This document shows, piece by piece, positions 37,700 to 46,702 of a DNA stretch of 64,000 bases. The DNA lies in NCBI RefSeq assembly GCF_009380215.1, contig NZ_WHUG01000001.1, positions 558,001 through 622,000 of the forward strand. The letters are read 5' to 3'. The notes beneath the pieces are model-generated. The model did no database searches, was not told the origin of the DNA, and saw only the letters and a list, made by a program, of their open reading frames with translations. Position numbers and translations under genes: made by a program. How positions within the stretch are numbered: position 1 is the first letter of the stretch; the number at the start of each line of letters is the position of its first letter. The DNA comes from Rugamonas aquatica. Its GTDB lineage: Bacteria; Pseudomonadota; Gammaproteobacteria; Burkholderiales; Burkholderiaceae_D.

Positions 37700-39000
37700 T
37701 GCGGCGCCTGGCTACATTGCTGCACCGCTGGGCGGGTTTGCTGATCGCCGGCTTCCTGTTTGTCAGCGGCGTCACCGGCGCGGTGATCTCCTGGGATCAC
37801 GAGCTTGATGAACTGCTTAACCCGCACCTGACCAAGGCGCCAGGCAGTGGCCCGGCGCTGCCTGTGCTGCAACTGGTGCAGGCCGTGGAGGCGCGGCACC
37901 CGCAGATGCAGGTGCTGTCAGTGCCGATGGCGGCTGAAGCGGGCCATTCGCTCGACTTCTACGTCGAGCCTCGCGTGAACCCGGCCACCGGCGAGCTGTA
38001 TCCGGCGCCGTACAACCAGGTGTTCGTCGATCCAGCTACCGGAGCGGAGCTGGGCACGCGCAAGTGGGGCGCGGCGTGGCCGATCACGCGTGAGACCTTC
38101 GTGTCCTTCCTCTACCAGCTGCACTACACGCTGCATATCCCGCAGATGTGGGGCATCGAACAATGGGGCCTGTGGCTGATGGGCGGCATCGCGATGATCT
38201 GGACTGTGGACAGCTTCGTCGGCTTTTATCTGACGCTACCGGTGCGCAGGCGCGCGTCGGCGCTGACATTGGTGGTGGGCGGCCCGAAACCCAAGAGCTG
38301 GTGGAAGCGCTGGCAGCCAGCATGGCTGATACGCTTCGGCGCGGGCAGCACCAAGCTCAATTTCGATCTGCATCGGGCGTTGAGCCTGTGGACCTGGCTG
38401 CTGTTGTTCACCATCGCTTTCACCGCGTTTTCGCTGAACCTTTATCGGGAGGTGTTCTTCCCAGTGATGTCGCTGGTGTCGAACGTGACGCCTTCGCCGT
38501 TCGATGTGCGCAACCCGAACGCGCCGAACAAGCCATTGGCGGCCGGGCTGACGTTCGGACAGGTGCTGGCGCAGGCCGAACCGGAAGCTGCGCGGCGCGG
38601 TTGGCGTGAACCTGCGGGGAATCTGACGTATTCACGGGAGTACGGCATCTACACGGTGGCGTTCTTCCAGCCGCAGGACGAGCAGGGCGCGGGCGGCGTG
38701 GGCCACCGGCAGCTGTACTACGATGGCCGCAGCGGCGCGCTGCTCGGCGACCGTCAGCCGTGGAAGGGTACGGCGGCCGACATCTTCGTGCAGGCGCAGT
38801 TCCCGCTGCATTCGGGCCGCATCCTCGGCATACCGGGGCGGGTGCTGATTTCGCTGATGGGCGTGATCGTGGCGACGCTGTCGGTGACGGGCGTGCTGGT
38901 GTGGTGGCGCAAGCGCAGCGCACGCATCATCGCGGCGGCCAAGATTACGGCGCAGCAGTCCGGAAGTAGCGTCCAGGGGAGTCGCCGAAATGGCGCCTGA
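37699..39000 (+). CDS. PepSY-associated TM protein
   Basis: A 433-residue inner-membrane protein of the PepSY_TM family. The first helix is LATLLHRWAGLLIAGFLFVSGVTGAVISW (about 3-30); later helices include LWLMGGIAMIWTVDSFVGFYLTLP, LWTWLLLFTIAFTAFSLNLYREVFF, and ISLMGVIVATLSVTGVLVWW. It is coupled to the siderophore receptor by a stop/start overlap and is likely a ferric-siderophore reductase or related factor. Its 3' end overlaps the convergent AraC gene by 56 bp. GTG at 37696 is an alternative start. Confidence 0.9.
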   Translation: MRRLATLLHRWAGLLIAGFLFVSGVTGAVISWDHELDELLNPHLTKAPGSGPALPVLQLVQAVEARHPQMQVLSVPMAAEAGHSLDFYVEPRVNPATGELYPAPYNQVFVDPATGAELGTRKWGAAWPITRETFVSFLYQLHYTLHIPQMWGIEQWGLWLMGGIAMIWTVDSFVGFYLTLPVRRRASALTLVVGGPKPKSWWKRWQPAWLIRFGAGSTKLNFDLHRALSLWTWLLLFTIAFTAFSLNLYREVFFPVMSLVSNVTPSPFDVRNPNAPNKPLAAGLTFGQVLAQAEPEAARRGWREPAGNLTYSREYGIYTVAFFQPQDEQGAGGVGHRQLYYDGRSGALLGDRQPWKGTAADIFVQAQFPLHSGRILGIPGRVLISLMGVIVATLSVTGVLVWWRKRSARIIAAAKITAQQSGSSVQGSRRNGA

Positions 39001-39736
39001 ACATGACGATGAAGTTGCTGGTCGTCGCGTAGCCCAGCGCATCGGACACCGCGTTCACTGACTCGCCCTGGGCCAGCCGCTCCAGCGCTATCGACAGCAG
39101 CAACTGCTGCCGCCATTGGCCGAAGCTGCATCCAGTCTCGCTGCGAAACAGGCGGCTCATGCTGCGCGCGGACAGCCCGGCCCACGCCGCCCACTCCTCC
39201 AGGCTGCGCTCATCCGCGGGCGCGGCCGCTAGCGCGGCGGTGATGCGCAGCAGGCGGCGGTCTTGCGGCATCGGCAGGTGCAGGGCGGCTTGCGGCTGCT
39301 GCTGCAATTCATCCAGCAGCACGGCCATGATGCGCTCCTGCGGCGGAGTCAGCGCCTTCTGTCCTGCCCAGCTGACTGCCTGCCGCACCAGCGCGCGCAT
39401 GATTTCGGTGACGCCGATGACGGTAGGATGACGCGGCAGCTGCGCGCTGGCGGCGGGCGTCAGCAACAGGCTCCATCCGCTCATCGCGCCGGTGATGCTG
39501 ACCTGGTGCGGCTCGCCGGGCGGTATCCAGCCGGCGCGATGCGGCGGCAGCAGCCACGATCCGCTGGCTGTACGCACACGTATCAAACCGCTCTCCACGC
39601 AAAACACCTGGCCCCGATGGTGATGGTGCCAGTCGTACTCCCGCGTGCCGAGCTGGAATTCCTGGTCCTCGCGGGTATCGCCCCACAGCGCAATCAGGGC
39701 AGGTCCATCGCGCCGTTCGCTCAAATTTCCGGCCAT
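38945..39736 (-). CDS. AraC-family transcriptional regulator
   Basis: A 263-residue regulator with an N-terminal cupin-like sensor (YDWHHHHRGQVFCVESGLIRVRT, then WIPPGEPHQVSI) and a C-terminal double HTH (LEEWAAWAGLSARSMSRLFRSETGCSFGQWRQQ, then VNAVSDALGYATTSNFIVMFRRHFGDSPGRYFR). It is divergent from the flavin monooxygenase gene across a 98-bp gap, so that gene is its most likely target. The sensed compound is unknown. Confidence 0.9.
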   Translation of the reverse strand: MAGNLSERRDGPALIALWGDTREDQEFQLGTREYDWHHHHRGQVFCVESGLIRVRTASGSWLLPPHRAGWIPPGEPHQVSITGAMSGWSLLLTPAASAQLPRHPTVIGVTEIMRALVRQAVSWAGQKALTPPQERIMAVLLDELQQQPQAALHLPMPQDRRLLRITAALAAAPADERSLEEWAAWAGLSARSMSRLFRSETGCSFGQWRQQLLLSIALERLAQGESVNAVSDALGYATTSNFIVMFRRHFGDSPGRYFRTAAP

Positions 39737-39834
39737 GGCTCAAATTCATTATTTATAGACCAAACAACGTTATCACCGCATGGCCTCTTTGTCCAATACT
39801 GGCGACTGTCAAAACAGGAAAGGGCATATCACTC

Positions 39835-41001
39835 ATGCAGAAAAATACGTTTCACGTTGCGATCATCGGCGGTGGGCTGGGCGGCTTGTGCCTGGCGCAG
39901 GGACTGAAGCAGCAAGGCATTGCCTTCGATGTGTTCGAGCGCGATCCCGCGCTGGACAGCCGCTCGCAAGGCTTCCGCATCCGTATCAACGCTGACGGCC
40001 AGGCGGCGCTGCGGCATTGCCTGCCGCCGCAGCTGTTCGAATTGTTCAAGGCCACCTGCGCCGACGACCTGCCAGACGTCCATGCGCTCGATACGCAGCT
40101 GAACGATACCGGCCAGTGGCTCAAAGCATGGAATGACGACGAGGCCGCGGAGCTCAAGGTGCACCGCCAGACGCTGCGCGAAGTGCTGATGTGCGGTATC
40201 GCCGATCGCGTACACTTCAACAAGGAGCTGCGCGAAGTGCGGCAGTTGGGCGATGACGAAGTGGCCTTCGATTTTGCGGACGGCAGCAGCTACCGGAGCA
40301 ATCTGCTGATCGGCGCCGACGGCAGCGGCTCCCGTTTGGCGGCGCAGTGCTTCCCGGAGGCGCAGGGCCGCGATACCGGCGCGGTATGCATCTACGGCAA
40401 AGTGCCGCTGGATGTCTGCGACCACCACCAGATCGCGCCGGTGCTGTACGGCGGAACCACGGTGATTTTCGCTGCCGGGCTGGCGGTGGTGATCGATGCG
40501 ATGCGGTTCTCGCCGGCCGCCGGCAGCGCGGAGTACGGCCTCACGCCCGCCAAGGACTATCTGTACTGGGCCATGATCGGCATGCGCGAGCGTTTCGGCC
40601 CGGCCGCCAGCGACGCGAACATCCGGCAGTGCATCGCCGATGTCAGCGCCGATTGGGCGCCTGGGCTGCGCGCCTTGTTTGCCGCGACGCCCGCCGGCAT
40701 GAGCGCGATGCTGCCGGTGCGCCAAGCCCCGCCGCCGCAGGTCTGGCTGCAGGACAGGGTGACCTTGCTTGGCGACGCAGCGCATGTGATGAGTCCAGCC
40801 AGCGGCCTGGGTTGCAATACCGCGCTGCTGGATGCGGACCTGCTGGTTCGCCAGCTATCCATGGCGGCCGCCGGTGCGCAGACGCTGGACCACGCCATCG
40901 CCCGCTACGAGCAAGGCATGCGCGAACATGCGGGAACGGCGCTGCGTTCTTCCGAACGCAGCGCAGTGCAGCTCTATGGCGGTAAAGCCGGCGCCGATTG
41001 A
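39835..41001 (+). CDS. FAD-dependent (class A) monooxygenase
   Basis: A 388-residue flavoprotein monooxygenase. Motifs: the FAD fold VAIIGGGLGGLCLAQGLKQQG at the N-terminus, the DG motif region LLIGADGSGSRLAAQ, and the GD motif VTLLGDAAHVMSPASGLGCNTALLDADLL near residues 310-340. Such enzymes hydroxylate or oxidise aromatic or polyketide-like substrates with NAD(P)H and O2. An AGGAAAGGG ribosome-binding site precedes the ATG. Divergent from an AraC regulator. Substrate unknown. Confidence 0.87.
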   Translation: MQKNTFHVAIIGGGLGGLCLAQGLKQQGIAFDVFERDPALDSRSQGFRIRINADGQAALRHCLPPQLFELFKATCADDLPDVHALDTQLNDTGQWLKAWNDDEAAELKVHRQTLREVLMCGIADRVHFNKELREVRQLGDDEVAFDFADGSSYRSNLLIGADGSGSRLAAQCFPEAQGRDTGAVCIYGKVPLDVCDHHQIAPVLYGGTTVIFAAGLAVVIDAMRFSPAAGSAEYGLTPAKDYLYWAMIGMRERFGPAASDANIRQCIADVSADWAPGLRALFAATPAGMSAMLPVRQAPPPQVWLQDRVTLLGDAAHVMSPASGLGCNTALLDADLLVRQLSMAAAGAQTLDHAIARYEQGMREHAGTALRSSERSAVQLYGGKAGAD

Positions 41002-41017
41002 TAGCCAGGGGGCGCTG

Positions 41018-42826
41018 TCACACGACCGTTTCGATACCGTGGAAGTTCTCGTAGAAATCGGTAGCGAAACGCTGGCCCGGCGTCGGTTCGAAGTGGCTTT
41101 CCAGCCAGGTGCCGATGCGGGCGGCCTGCGCCGCGTCGCCTTCCCATACCAGGCCGCCGATCTTGCGCTGCGGCGCCGGCACAACCGTGAACGACAGCTG
41201 CCGGTGGCCGCGCCGCACCTCTAGCGTCACCGGCTCCGTATGGCCGGCGGCCCACGACAAAGCCGCCTGCGTGTACGGGAAACCATTGACGGCGAAGATG
41301 ACGTCGCCCGCCGCCAGCCCGCTGGCGCCTGCCGGCGTGTCGTCCAGCACGTTGTAAATCGCCGGTGCGTTCTGGTTCAGGAACACGATGCCCAACTGCC
41401 GCACCGTTGTGTGCAGCAGGGTGAACCCCAGCTGCGGGAGCAGCGTATCCGTCGTCAAACCGGCGGGATGGCAGACCGCCGCCTCGATCAACTTGCCCAG
41501 GCCATCGCGCTGGCCATTGAAGTAGGTGATGACGTCGGCGTTGGTGTAGCCTTCGTATTGCGGGCCGCCGCTGAGATATTCTTCGAAGAAGCCGCGGAAG
41601 GTGCCGTCCAGCGTCTGCTGGCGCGGGCCCAGGCGCAGCGTGGCGTCGATGTCGAAGGCGATCAGCATGCCCTTGTCGTAGTAGTCGATGCAGCTTGCCG
41701 TCCGCCCCGGGAATTTCGGGCTGTGATTGAGGTAGGTGGACAGCGACGAATCCGCCGCGCTGACGCGCTCATACGCCGGCACGGCGCGCAGGTGTTCCAG
41801 GTAGCCGACCACGCAGCTGAAGAATTGCTCGGGGCTGTAGACGCCGGCCCGTGCGCAGGACAGGAACTCGTAGTAGCGCGTAAAGCCTTCGGCCATCCAC
41901 AGGCCTTCGCTGAAGCTGCCGCAGGTCAGCGCGTGCTCCAGTTTCATCAACGGTGCAGGACGCAGGCGCCGCACGTTCCAGGCGTGGAACAGCTCATGGG
42001 CGCAGACGCGCACGCCAATGGCGTTCTGGTCGGGATCGACGAAGACATCCGGTCCCAGGCCGCACATGGTGCTGGTCAGGTGCTCCAGTCCCCATTCGTT
42101 GTCCGGGTTGAGGCTCAGCACAAAGGTGTAGTCCTCGAAGGGGAAGCCGCCGAACATGCGGCCGAAGCCCGCCGACACCGTGGCGACGCGGTCGACGAAG
42201 GCATCCACGCTTTCCTCCATGCCGACACCGCCATCGACAAACGCGAAGTAGAACGGCGTGCCCTGTACATTGCGTTGCAACAGACGATAGCGGCCCATGA
42301 CCACGGGCGTGTCGAGCAGGATTTCATAGCTCGGATAGCGCCAGCTGTGCGCGTCCAGCTGCTCCGCGCCGGACGGATGGTGGATGGTCCCTTGCCAGGC
42401 CTGAGGCAGCTCGTAGCTGACGGTGCATGTGCCGGTGTGGTTGGCGTTGTGCAGATAGCGGCCCCCCATCAGCACACCGTATTCGTTATCGAGGATGCCG
42501 GACTGCTCGCCGATTTCCGGCGCATAGGCCGTGGCGCGGTAGCTGACGCTGACATCGCCCTCGCAGCCATCGACCACGAAGGCTTGCCAGCCGTCGCGCC
42601 GTACGACCAGCGGCTTGCCGGTGGCGGTGTCGTGGGCCCGCAGCTCGAACAGGTCGCGCGCCAGCGGCGCGAAGCTGTAGTCGCCCGGTACCCAGGTGGG
42701 GATTGCCAGGCGCATGGCGCCGTGGGCGAAGTCGCCGTTCAGGCGCATGTTCACCGTGAGCTCGTGGCGTTCGGGGTGAACGGCGACCTGGTAGTGCACG
42801 TTCGGTGCTGTGGCTTGCTTAACCAT
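41018..42826 (-). CDS. M61-family metallopeptidase with PDZ domain
   Basis: A 602-residue zinc peptidase of the glycyl-aminopeptidase family. The zinc site is HELFHAWNVRRLRP (HExxH), with the third ligand Glu in LWMAEGFTRYYEFL. An N-terminal beta-sandwich domain precedes it (residues 1-190) and a PDZ domain lies near the C-terminus (LGIVFLNQNAPAIYNVLDDTPAGASGLAAGDVIFAVNG). There is no signal peptide, so it is probably cytoplasmic. It is the last gene of the six-gene sigma-54-type operon, 12 bp after an amine oxidase; its expected job there is trimming a peptide or amino-acyl substrate, an inference only. Confidence 0.9.
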   Translation of the reverse strand: MVKQATAPNVHYQVAVHPERHELTVNMRLNGDFAHGAMRLAIPTWVPGDYSFAPLARDLFELRAHDTATGKPLVVRRDGWQAFVVDGCEGDVSVSYRATAYAPEIGEQSGILDNEYGVLMGGRYLHNANHTGTCTVSYELPQAWQGTIHHPSGAEQLDAHSWRYPSYEILLDTPVVMGRYRLLQRNVQGTPFYFAFVDGGVGMEESVDAFVDRVATVSAGFGRMFGGFPFEDYTFVLSLNPDNEWGLEHLTSTMCGLGPDVFVDPDQNAIGVRVCAHELFHAWNVRRLRPAPLMKLEHALTCGSFSEGLWMAEGFTRYYEFLSCARAGVYSPEQFFSCVVGYLEHLRAVPAYERVSAADSSLSTYLNHSPKFPGRTASCIDYYDKGMLIAFDIDATLRLGPRQQTLDGTFRGFFEEYLSGGPQYEGYTNADVITYFNGQRDGLGKLIEAAVCHPAGLTTDTLLPQLGFTLLHTTVRQLGIVFLNQNAPAIYNVLDDTPAGASGLAAGDVIFAVNGFPYTQAALSWAAGHTEPVTLEVRRGHRQLSFTVVPAPQRKIGGLVWEGDAAQAARIGTWLESHFEPTPGQRFATDFYENFHGIETVV

Positions 42827-42838
42827 GATGGATTCCGA

Positions 42839-44530
42839 TCAGAGTATGGTGGGTGGTATCGCCGCGAACATCAGCGGCTCGGCTTTGGCTGCGGGCGTCG
42901 GTTCGATCTCCAGCGCCACGCGGATGCCGGATTCGATTGCGCCTTCGATCCAGGCGTGGCGCAACGTGGTCCAGTCGCCGGCGAAATGCAGATTGCCGAC
43001 CGGCGGCGCGACGTCGGCCTGCAGCTCGCTGAGCTGGCCCGGTGCGAACATCGCCGCTTCGCCCATCGCCAGCGGGCTTTCGTCCCAGTTGACCGAGTGG
43101 CCGGCGATGAAGTGCTTGCGCACGTAGTCGCCGTGCACCTGCGCCACGCCGTCCAGCGCGAACTGGATGCGCTGCGCGTTGTTGAGCGAACCCCAGCCGC
43201 GCGCTTCGGTTTCCCAGGTGTAGCTGGCCAGCAGCACGCCCGTCGCTTCGCCGAAACCGTGGCTGGGGTAGTAGATGGTGCGGTTGGCCAGGTCGGTCAG
43301 CGAGCCGCCGCCCCAGATGTTGTCGCGGGTTTCCCAGAACCGTTCGTCAAAGCTCATCAGGACTTTGGAGGCGGAGTCGTAGTACAGCTCACGGATCATC
43401 TTGCGTTTGTTATGCGGCAGCATGGGGCTGAAGTCGACCGTGCGCAGGCAGGGCGTAGGTACGGTCAGGATCACGTGGTCGGCGCTGATGCGGGCCGGTT
43501 GGCCCGGTGCGGCCAGTTCGGCGCCCAGCGTGACGGCGCCGTCCCATTTGGCGTCGTAGGGTTGGAAGGCCAGGTGCGCGCGTTCGCCGCTGTCCGACCA
43601 CTCCACGCCTTTCAGCCACTGGTTGAAGCACACCTGCACGCCGGCGGCCTTGAGCGGCGCTATCCAGGCGCGCACCAGGTTGTCGGTGCCGTTGGTGATC
43701 TCCCAGTACATATTGTCGGAGTTAATCAGCGACATTTCGATCAGGTTCTGCACGAAGGACAGCGCGCGCCGGCTTTCCAGGTTCTGCATCACTTCGACGA
43801 ACTCCACGCCTTCGGTCGACAGCAGCGAGTATTCGCGCAGGAAGCCGTTGATCGAATAGCTGTCGTAGCGGGAGATCGCTTCCGGCCAGTTGGCGCGCGG
43901 CGCGGCGTTGACGTAGTCCTTGACGAAATCGGTCACGCTGGCCAGCAGCGCCGGGCCGTTCATGCGCTGCTGCGCTTCCGGCAGGTCGGACAGGTCGTAG
44001 CCCAGCGCCTTGGCCGGATACTCCTGGTTCAGGTAGTCGCCGGTGCGCAGCTTGACGCCGTTCACATAGGTCCACGACTGGTAAGCCTTGACCGGCGGCG
44101 TCGCCACGGCGCTGCCGCACAACACCGCTTGCTGGTCCTGCGGCTTGATGGTGTCGCGCTTCACGTCCACCTGGTAGAAGAAGTTGACCGGCACCGAGTA
44201 CTTGCAGATGTAGGTGCGCAGCAGATGGTGGATCTGCAGCGGCAACCGCATCGGCCCGGCCTCGCCGTACAAGTCCTTGCGGCCGAAGTAGCGTTCGCCC
44301 CTCAGCGTCAGGATGCGGCCGCCGATGCGGCTGTCGCCTTCGAAGATCGTCACCTCGTGCCCGGCCTCGGCCAGCAGTTGTGCCGACACCAGGCCGGCCA
44401 TGCCGGCGCCGACGATGGCGATCTTCTTCGGCTGTTTGGTCTTCGGCAGGCCGTTCTTGATGATGGCCAGATACTCGGTGATGACAGGATCGTCCTGCTC
44501 CGCCAGCAGGTCCTGGATGCTCTTGCTCAT
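42839..44530 (-). CDS. Flavin amine oxidase, amino-acid oxidase type (copy A)
   Basis: A 563-residue flavoenzyme. The FAD fold is KIAIVGAGMAGLVSAQLLAEAG (about 36-57) with the GG doublet GDSRIGGRILTLRG; the C-terminal FAD motif is VGNLHFAGDWTTLRHAWIEGAIESGIR. The EAGPMRLP segment corresponds to the EVGAMRFP-type motif of L-amino acid oxidases and tryptophan 2-monooxygenase, whose Arg binds the substrate carboxylate, so an amino acid substrate is likely. AAAGGA precedes the ATG. It sits 19 bp after a 2-oxo-acid decarboxylase gene, which fits oxidation of an amino acid to a 2-oxo acid. No signal peptide. Confidence 0.85.
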   Translation of the reverse strand: MSKSIQDLLAEQDDPVITEYLAIIKNGLPKTKQPKKIAIVGAGMAGLVSAQLLAEAGHEVTIFEGDSRIGGRILTLRGERYFGRKDLYGEAGPMRLPLQIHHLLRTYICKYSVPVNFFYQVDVKRDTIKPQDQQAVLCGSAVATPPVKAYQSWTYVNGVKLRTGDYLNQEYPAKALGYDLSDLPEAQQRMNGPALLASVTDFVKDYVNAAPRANWPEAISRYDSYSINGFLREYSLLSTEGVEFVEVMQNLESRRALSFVQNLIEMSLINSDNMYWEITNGTDNLVRAWIAPLKAAGVQVCFNQWLKGVEWSDSGERAHLAFQPYDAKWDGAVTLGAELAAPGQPARISADHVILTVPTPCLRTVDFSPMLPHNKRKMIRELYYDSASKVLMSFDERFWETRDNIWGGGSLTDLANRTIYYPSHGFGEATGVLLASYTWETEARGWGSLNNAQRIQFALDGVAQVHGDYVRKHFIAGHSVNWDESPLAMGEAAMFAPGQLSELQADVAPPVGNLHFAGDWTTLRHAWIEGAIESGIRVALEIEPTPAAKAEPLMFAAIPPTIL

Positions 44531-44549
44531 GGATGGCGTCCTTTAAAAA

Positions 44550-46658
44550 TCAAACGATGGCGTGTGGCGAGTCGGGAGCGTCGCCGCCGAGCTTCCAGCG
44601 CGTGTTGCTGGGCAGGTCTTTGCAGACGTTGCGCACCGCCACCAGCGTGAAGGTGGAGCGCGGCGCCGGCGGCGTGCCGTCGTCGAAGGTGCAGCTGCCG
44701 GTTGCGCATGCGCCGCCTGCCTGCTGCGGCGGAGGCGAAGCGGCCTTGATCTTGCCGATCACTTCCGCCAGTTCGGCATTGCTGGTCACTTCGTAGCCGA
44801 CGCCGCCGAAGCCCTTGGCCAGGGCGACCCAGTCCCACAGCGCGGTCTGCGGCACCCGCGTCAGCGCCGCGAAGGCGGGCGCCTGCGGGCCGCTGCCGAA
44901 GGCTTTGGGGTTAATCAGGAACTGTTCGATCGCGAACACGCCGTTGGCCATCACGAACACCACATTGTCCAGTCCCATTTCGGCCAGCGTGCCGATGGCG
45001 TTGCAGCTTTCGGCGAAGGCGCCGTCGCCGGAGACGGAAATCACGCGGCGCTTGCTGCCGTTGGCCTGCAGCGCCAGCTTGACGCCGCAGCTCGCGGCCG
45101 GCGAATAACCGATCGCGCCCCAAGCCAGTTGGGCGATATAGCCGTTCTGCGGCGACTTGATGTTGTTCAGGTTGTAGAAAGTCAGGCCGGTGTCGGCCAG
45201 CACGACCGGGGCTTCGCCTTTCTCGTCGTTGCCGAAGGTGTTCAGATAGCCGTGGTGCAGCAGCGACTTGAAGCTGTCCCAGGTGATCTGCGCGTCGGGC
45301 GCGTAGGTGGACGGCACCGGAATATCCCACACCGGGCCTTCAATGCCGGGGAAGGGCGCGTACGGCAGTTTGCCCTTGGCTTCAATCAGCTTCTGCTGAA
45401 TTTCCACAAGGCTGGGATAGACGACGCACAGCCGCCGCATGAACTCGCCCTCGGGATGGGCGATCGACTCGTTGAGCGCGAGGATGAACGGGCCGATGGC
45501 GACATCGCCCCAGTACATGCCGCCGGGCTCGCCGCCGTTCAGGCGCGCCGCACCCATGCGCACTTCAATGGCTGCGCTCATCGGCAACTTCGACGGCTTG
45601 CTTGGATCGTAGTCAGCGTTGGCCAGGCCGGAGAAGTTGAAATCGGTCTCGTGCACGCCCAGGCTCAGGATCAGGTCGGCGCCAAGCACCAGCTTCTGCA
45701 CATTTTGCTGCGAGTTCTTGCCGTTGTAGGTGCCGGCGAAGAAGGGCGCGTCGTACTCGCTGAGGATGCCCTTGCCGAGCAGGCTGGTCAGATACGGCGC
45801 CTTCAGCGTCTTGAGCAGGTCGGTAAAGGCCGCCTGCTGGCCGAAGCGCGCGATTTCCACGCCGCCCAGCACCACCAGCCGCTCGGCCTCCATCAGCGCG
45901 GTCAGGGTCGCCGCGATGGCTTCGTTCAACGACACTTGCGACTGCGGCACCGGCGCCTTGACCAGCTTGGGACGCGTGGCGAAGGCGGCCACCGGCAGCG
46001 ATTCCATCTGGTTGCCGATTTCGATGTAGACCGGCTTGGAATCGGTGATGCAGGCGGTCAGGGCGGCATCGATCAGGTCGGCCGCGTAGGCGGGATTGTC
46101 GATACGCACGGCCATGCGCGTGACCTCGCGCAGCACGCGCAGGTCGGTGTAGGCGCCGTCGAACATGTGGTGCCACAGCACGCCCTGGTCGCGCTGCGAG
46201 TTGAACTGGGCGGCCGACGGCGAACCGTTGATCAGCACCATGGGCACGTTTTCGACGAAGGCGCCGGCCACCGCCTGCACGGCGTTCAGCGCGCCGACGC
46301 CGTAGGTGGTGGCGACGCAGCCCACCGAGCCGGGCGTGGCGCGGCCGCAGCCGTCGGCGGCGTAGGTGGCGCACATCTCGTTGTTCGGGTGGACGCGGAT
46401 CAGGCCGGCGTTGTCTTCGGTGTCCAGGGTTTCCACCCACTCGCTGATGTAATCGCCGGGGATGGCCATCACATGGCGCACGCCGATTTCGGCCAGCCGT
46501 TTGTTCAGGTAGGTGGCGACGGTTTCACCGGCGCCGGCCTGCTGCACGCGCAACAGGCTGGCGCCGGCGACATCCGCCGGCTTGGCATCGACCACGGTTT
46601 CAGGGGCGCCAAACTGGCGGCGGTATTGTTTTTGCGACAGCAGATAATTGTTCGGCAT
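44550..46658 (-). CDS. ThDP-dependent 2-oxo-acid decarboxylase-like enzyme
   Basis: A 702-residue thiamine-diphosphate enzyme of the pyruvate/indolepyruvate/phenylpyruvate decarboxylase group, longer than usual (about 550). The N-terminal catalytic Glu is in HPNNEMCATYAADGCGRATPG; the ThDP-binding motif runs from GDGAFAESCNAIGTLAEMG to VMANGVFAIEQ. Extra sequence occurs in the middle and at the C-terminus, which contains a small Cys motif, GGACATGSC. With two amino-acid-oxidase-like flavoenzymes in the same operon, the simplest reading is 2-oxo acid to aldehyde; carboligation is an alternative. GAGGA lies 7 nt before ATG. Confidence 0.85.
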   Translation of the reverse strand: MPNNYLLSQKQYRRQFGAPETVVDAKPADVAGASLLRVQQAGAGETVATYLNKRLAEIGVRHVMAIPGDYISEWVETLDTEDNAGLIRVHPNNEMCATYAADGCGRATPGSVGCVATTYGVGALNAVQAVAGAFVENVPMVLINGSPSAAQFNSQRDQGVLWHHMFDGAYTDLRVLREVTRMAVRIDNPAYAADLIDAALTACITDSKPVYIEIGNQMESLPVAAFATRPKLVKAPVPQSQVSLNEAIAATLTALMEAERLVVLGGVEIARFGQQAAFTDLLKTLKAPYLTSLLGKGILSEYDAPFFAGTYNGKNSQQNVQKLVLGADLILSLGVHETDFNFSGLANADYDPSKPSKLPMSAAIEVRMGAARLNGGEPGGMYWGDVAIGPFILALNESIAHPEGEFMRRLCVVYPSLVEIQQKLIEAKGKLPYAPFPGIEGPVWDIPVPSTYAPDAQITWDSFKSLLHHGYLNTFGNDEKGEAPVVLADTGLTFYNLNNIKSPQNGYIAQLAWGAIGYSPAASCGVKLALQANGSKRRVISVSGDGAFAESCNAIGTLAEMGLDNVVFVMANGVFAIEQFLINPKAFGSGPQAPAFAALTRVPQTALWDWVALAKGFGGVGYEVTSNAELAEVIGKIKAASPPPQQAGGACATGSCTFDDGTPPAPRSTFTLVAVRNVCKDLPSNTRWKLGGDAPDSPHAIV

Positions 46659-46702
46659 GGCGTATCCTCGTTGGTCGATGGGGCAGAAGGGGCGGGCCCC
46701 GT

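Noticed and set aside
41240-44650. Plus-strand open frame of over 1100 codons opposite the M61 and amine oxidase genes
   Set aside because: It is antisense to two clearly recognisable enzymes and is rich in Ala/Arg/Gln/His/Val repeats typical of GC-driven reverse frames; no domain visible.
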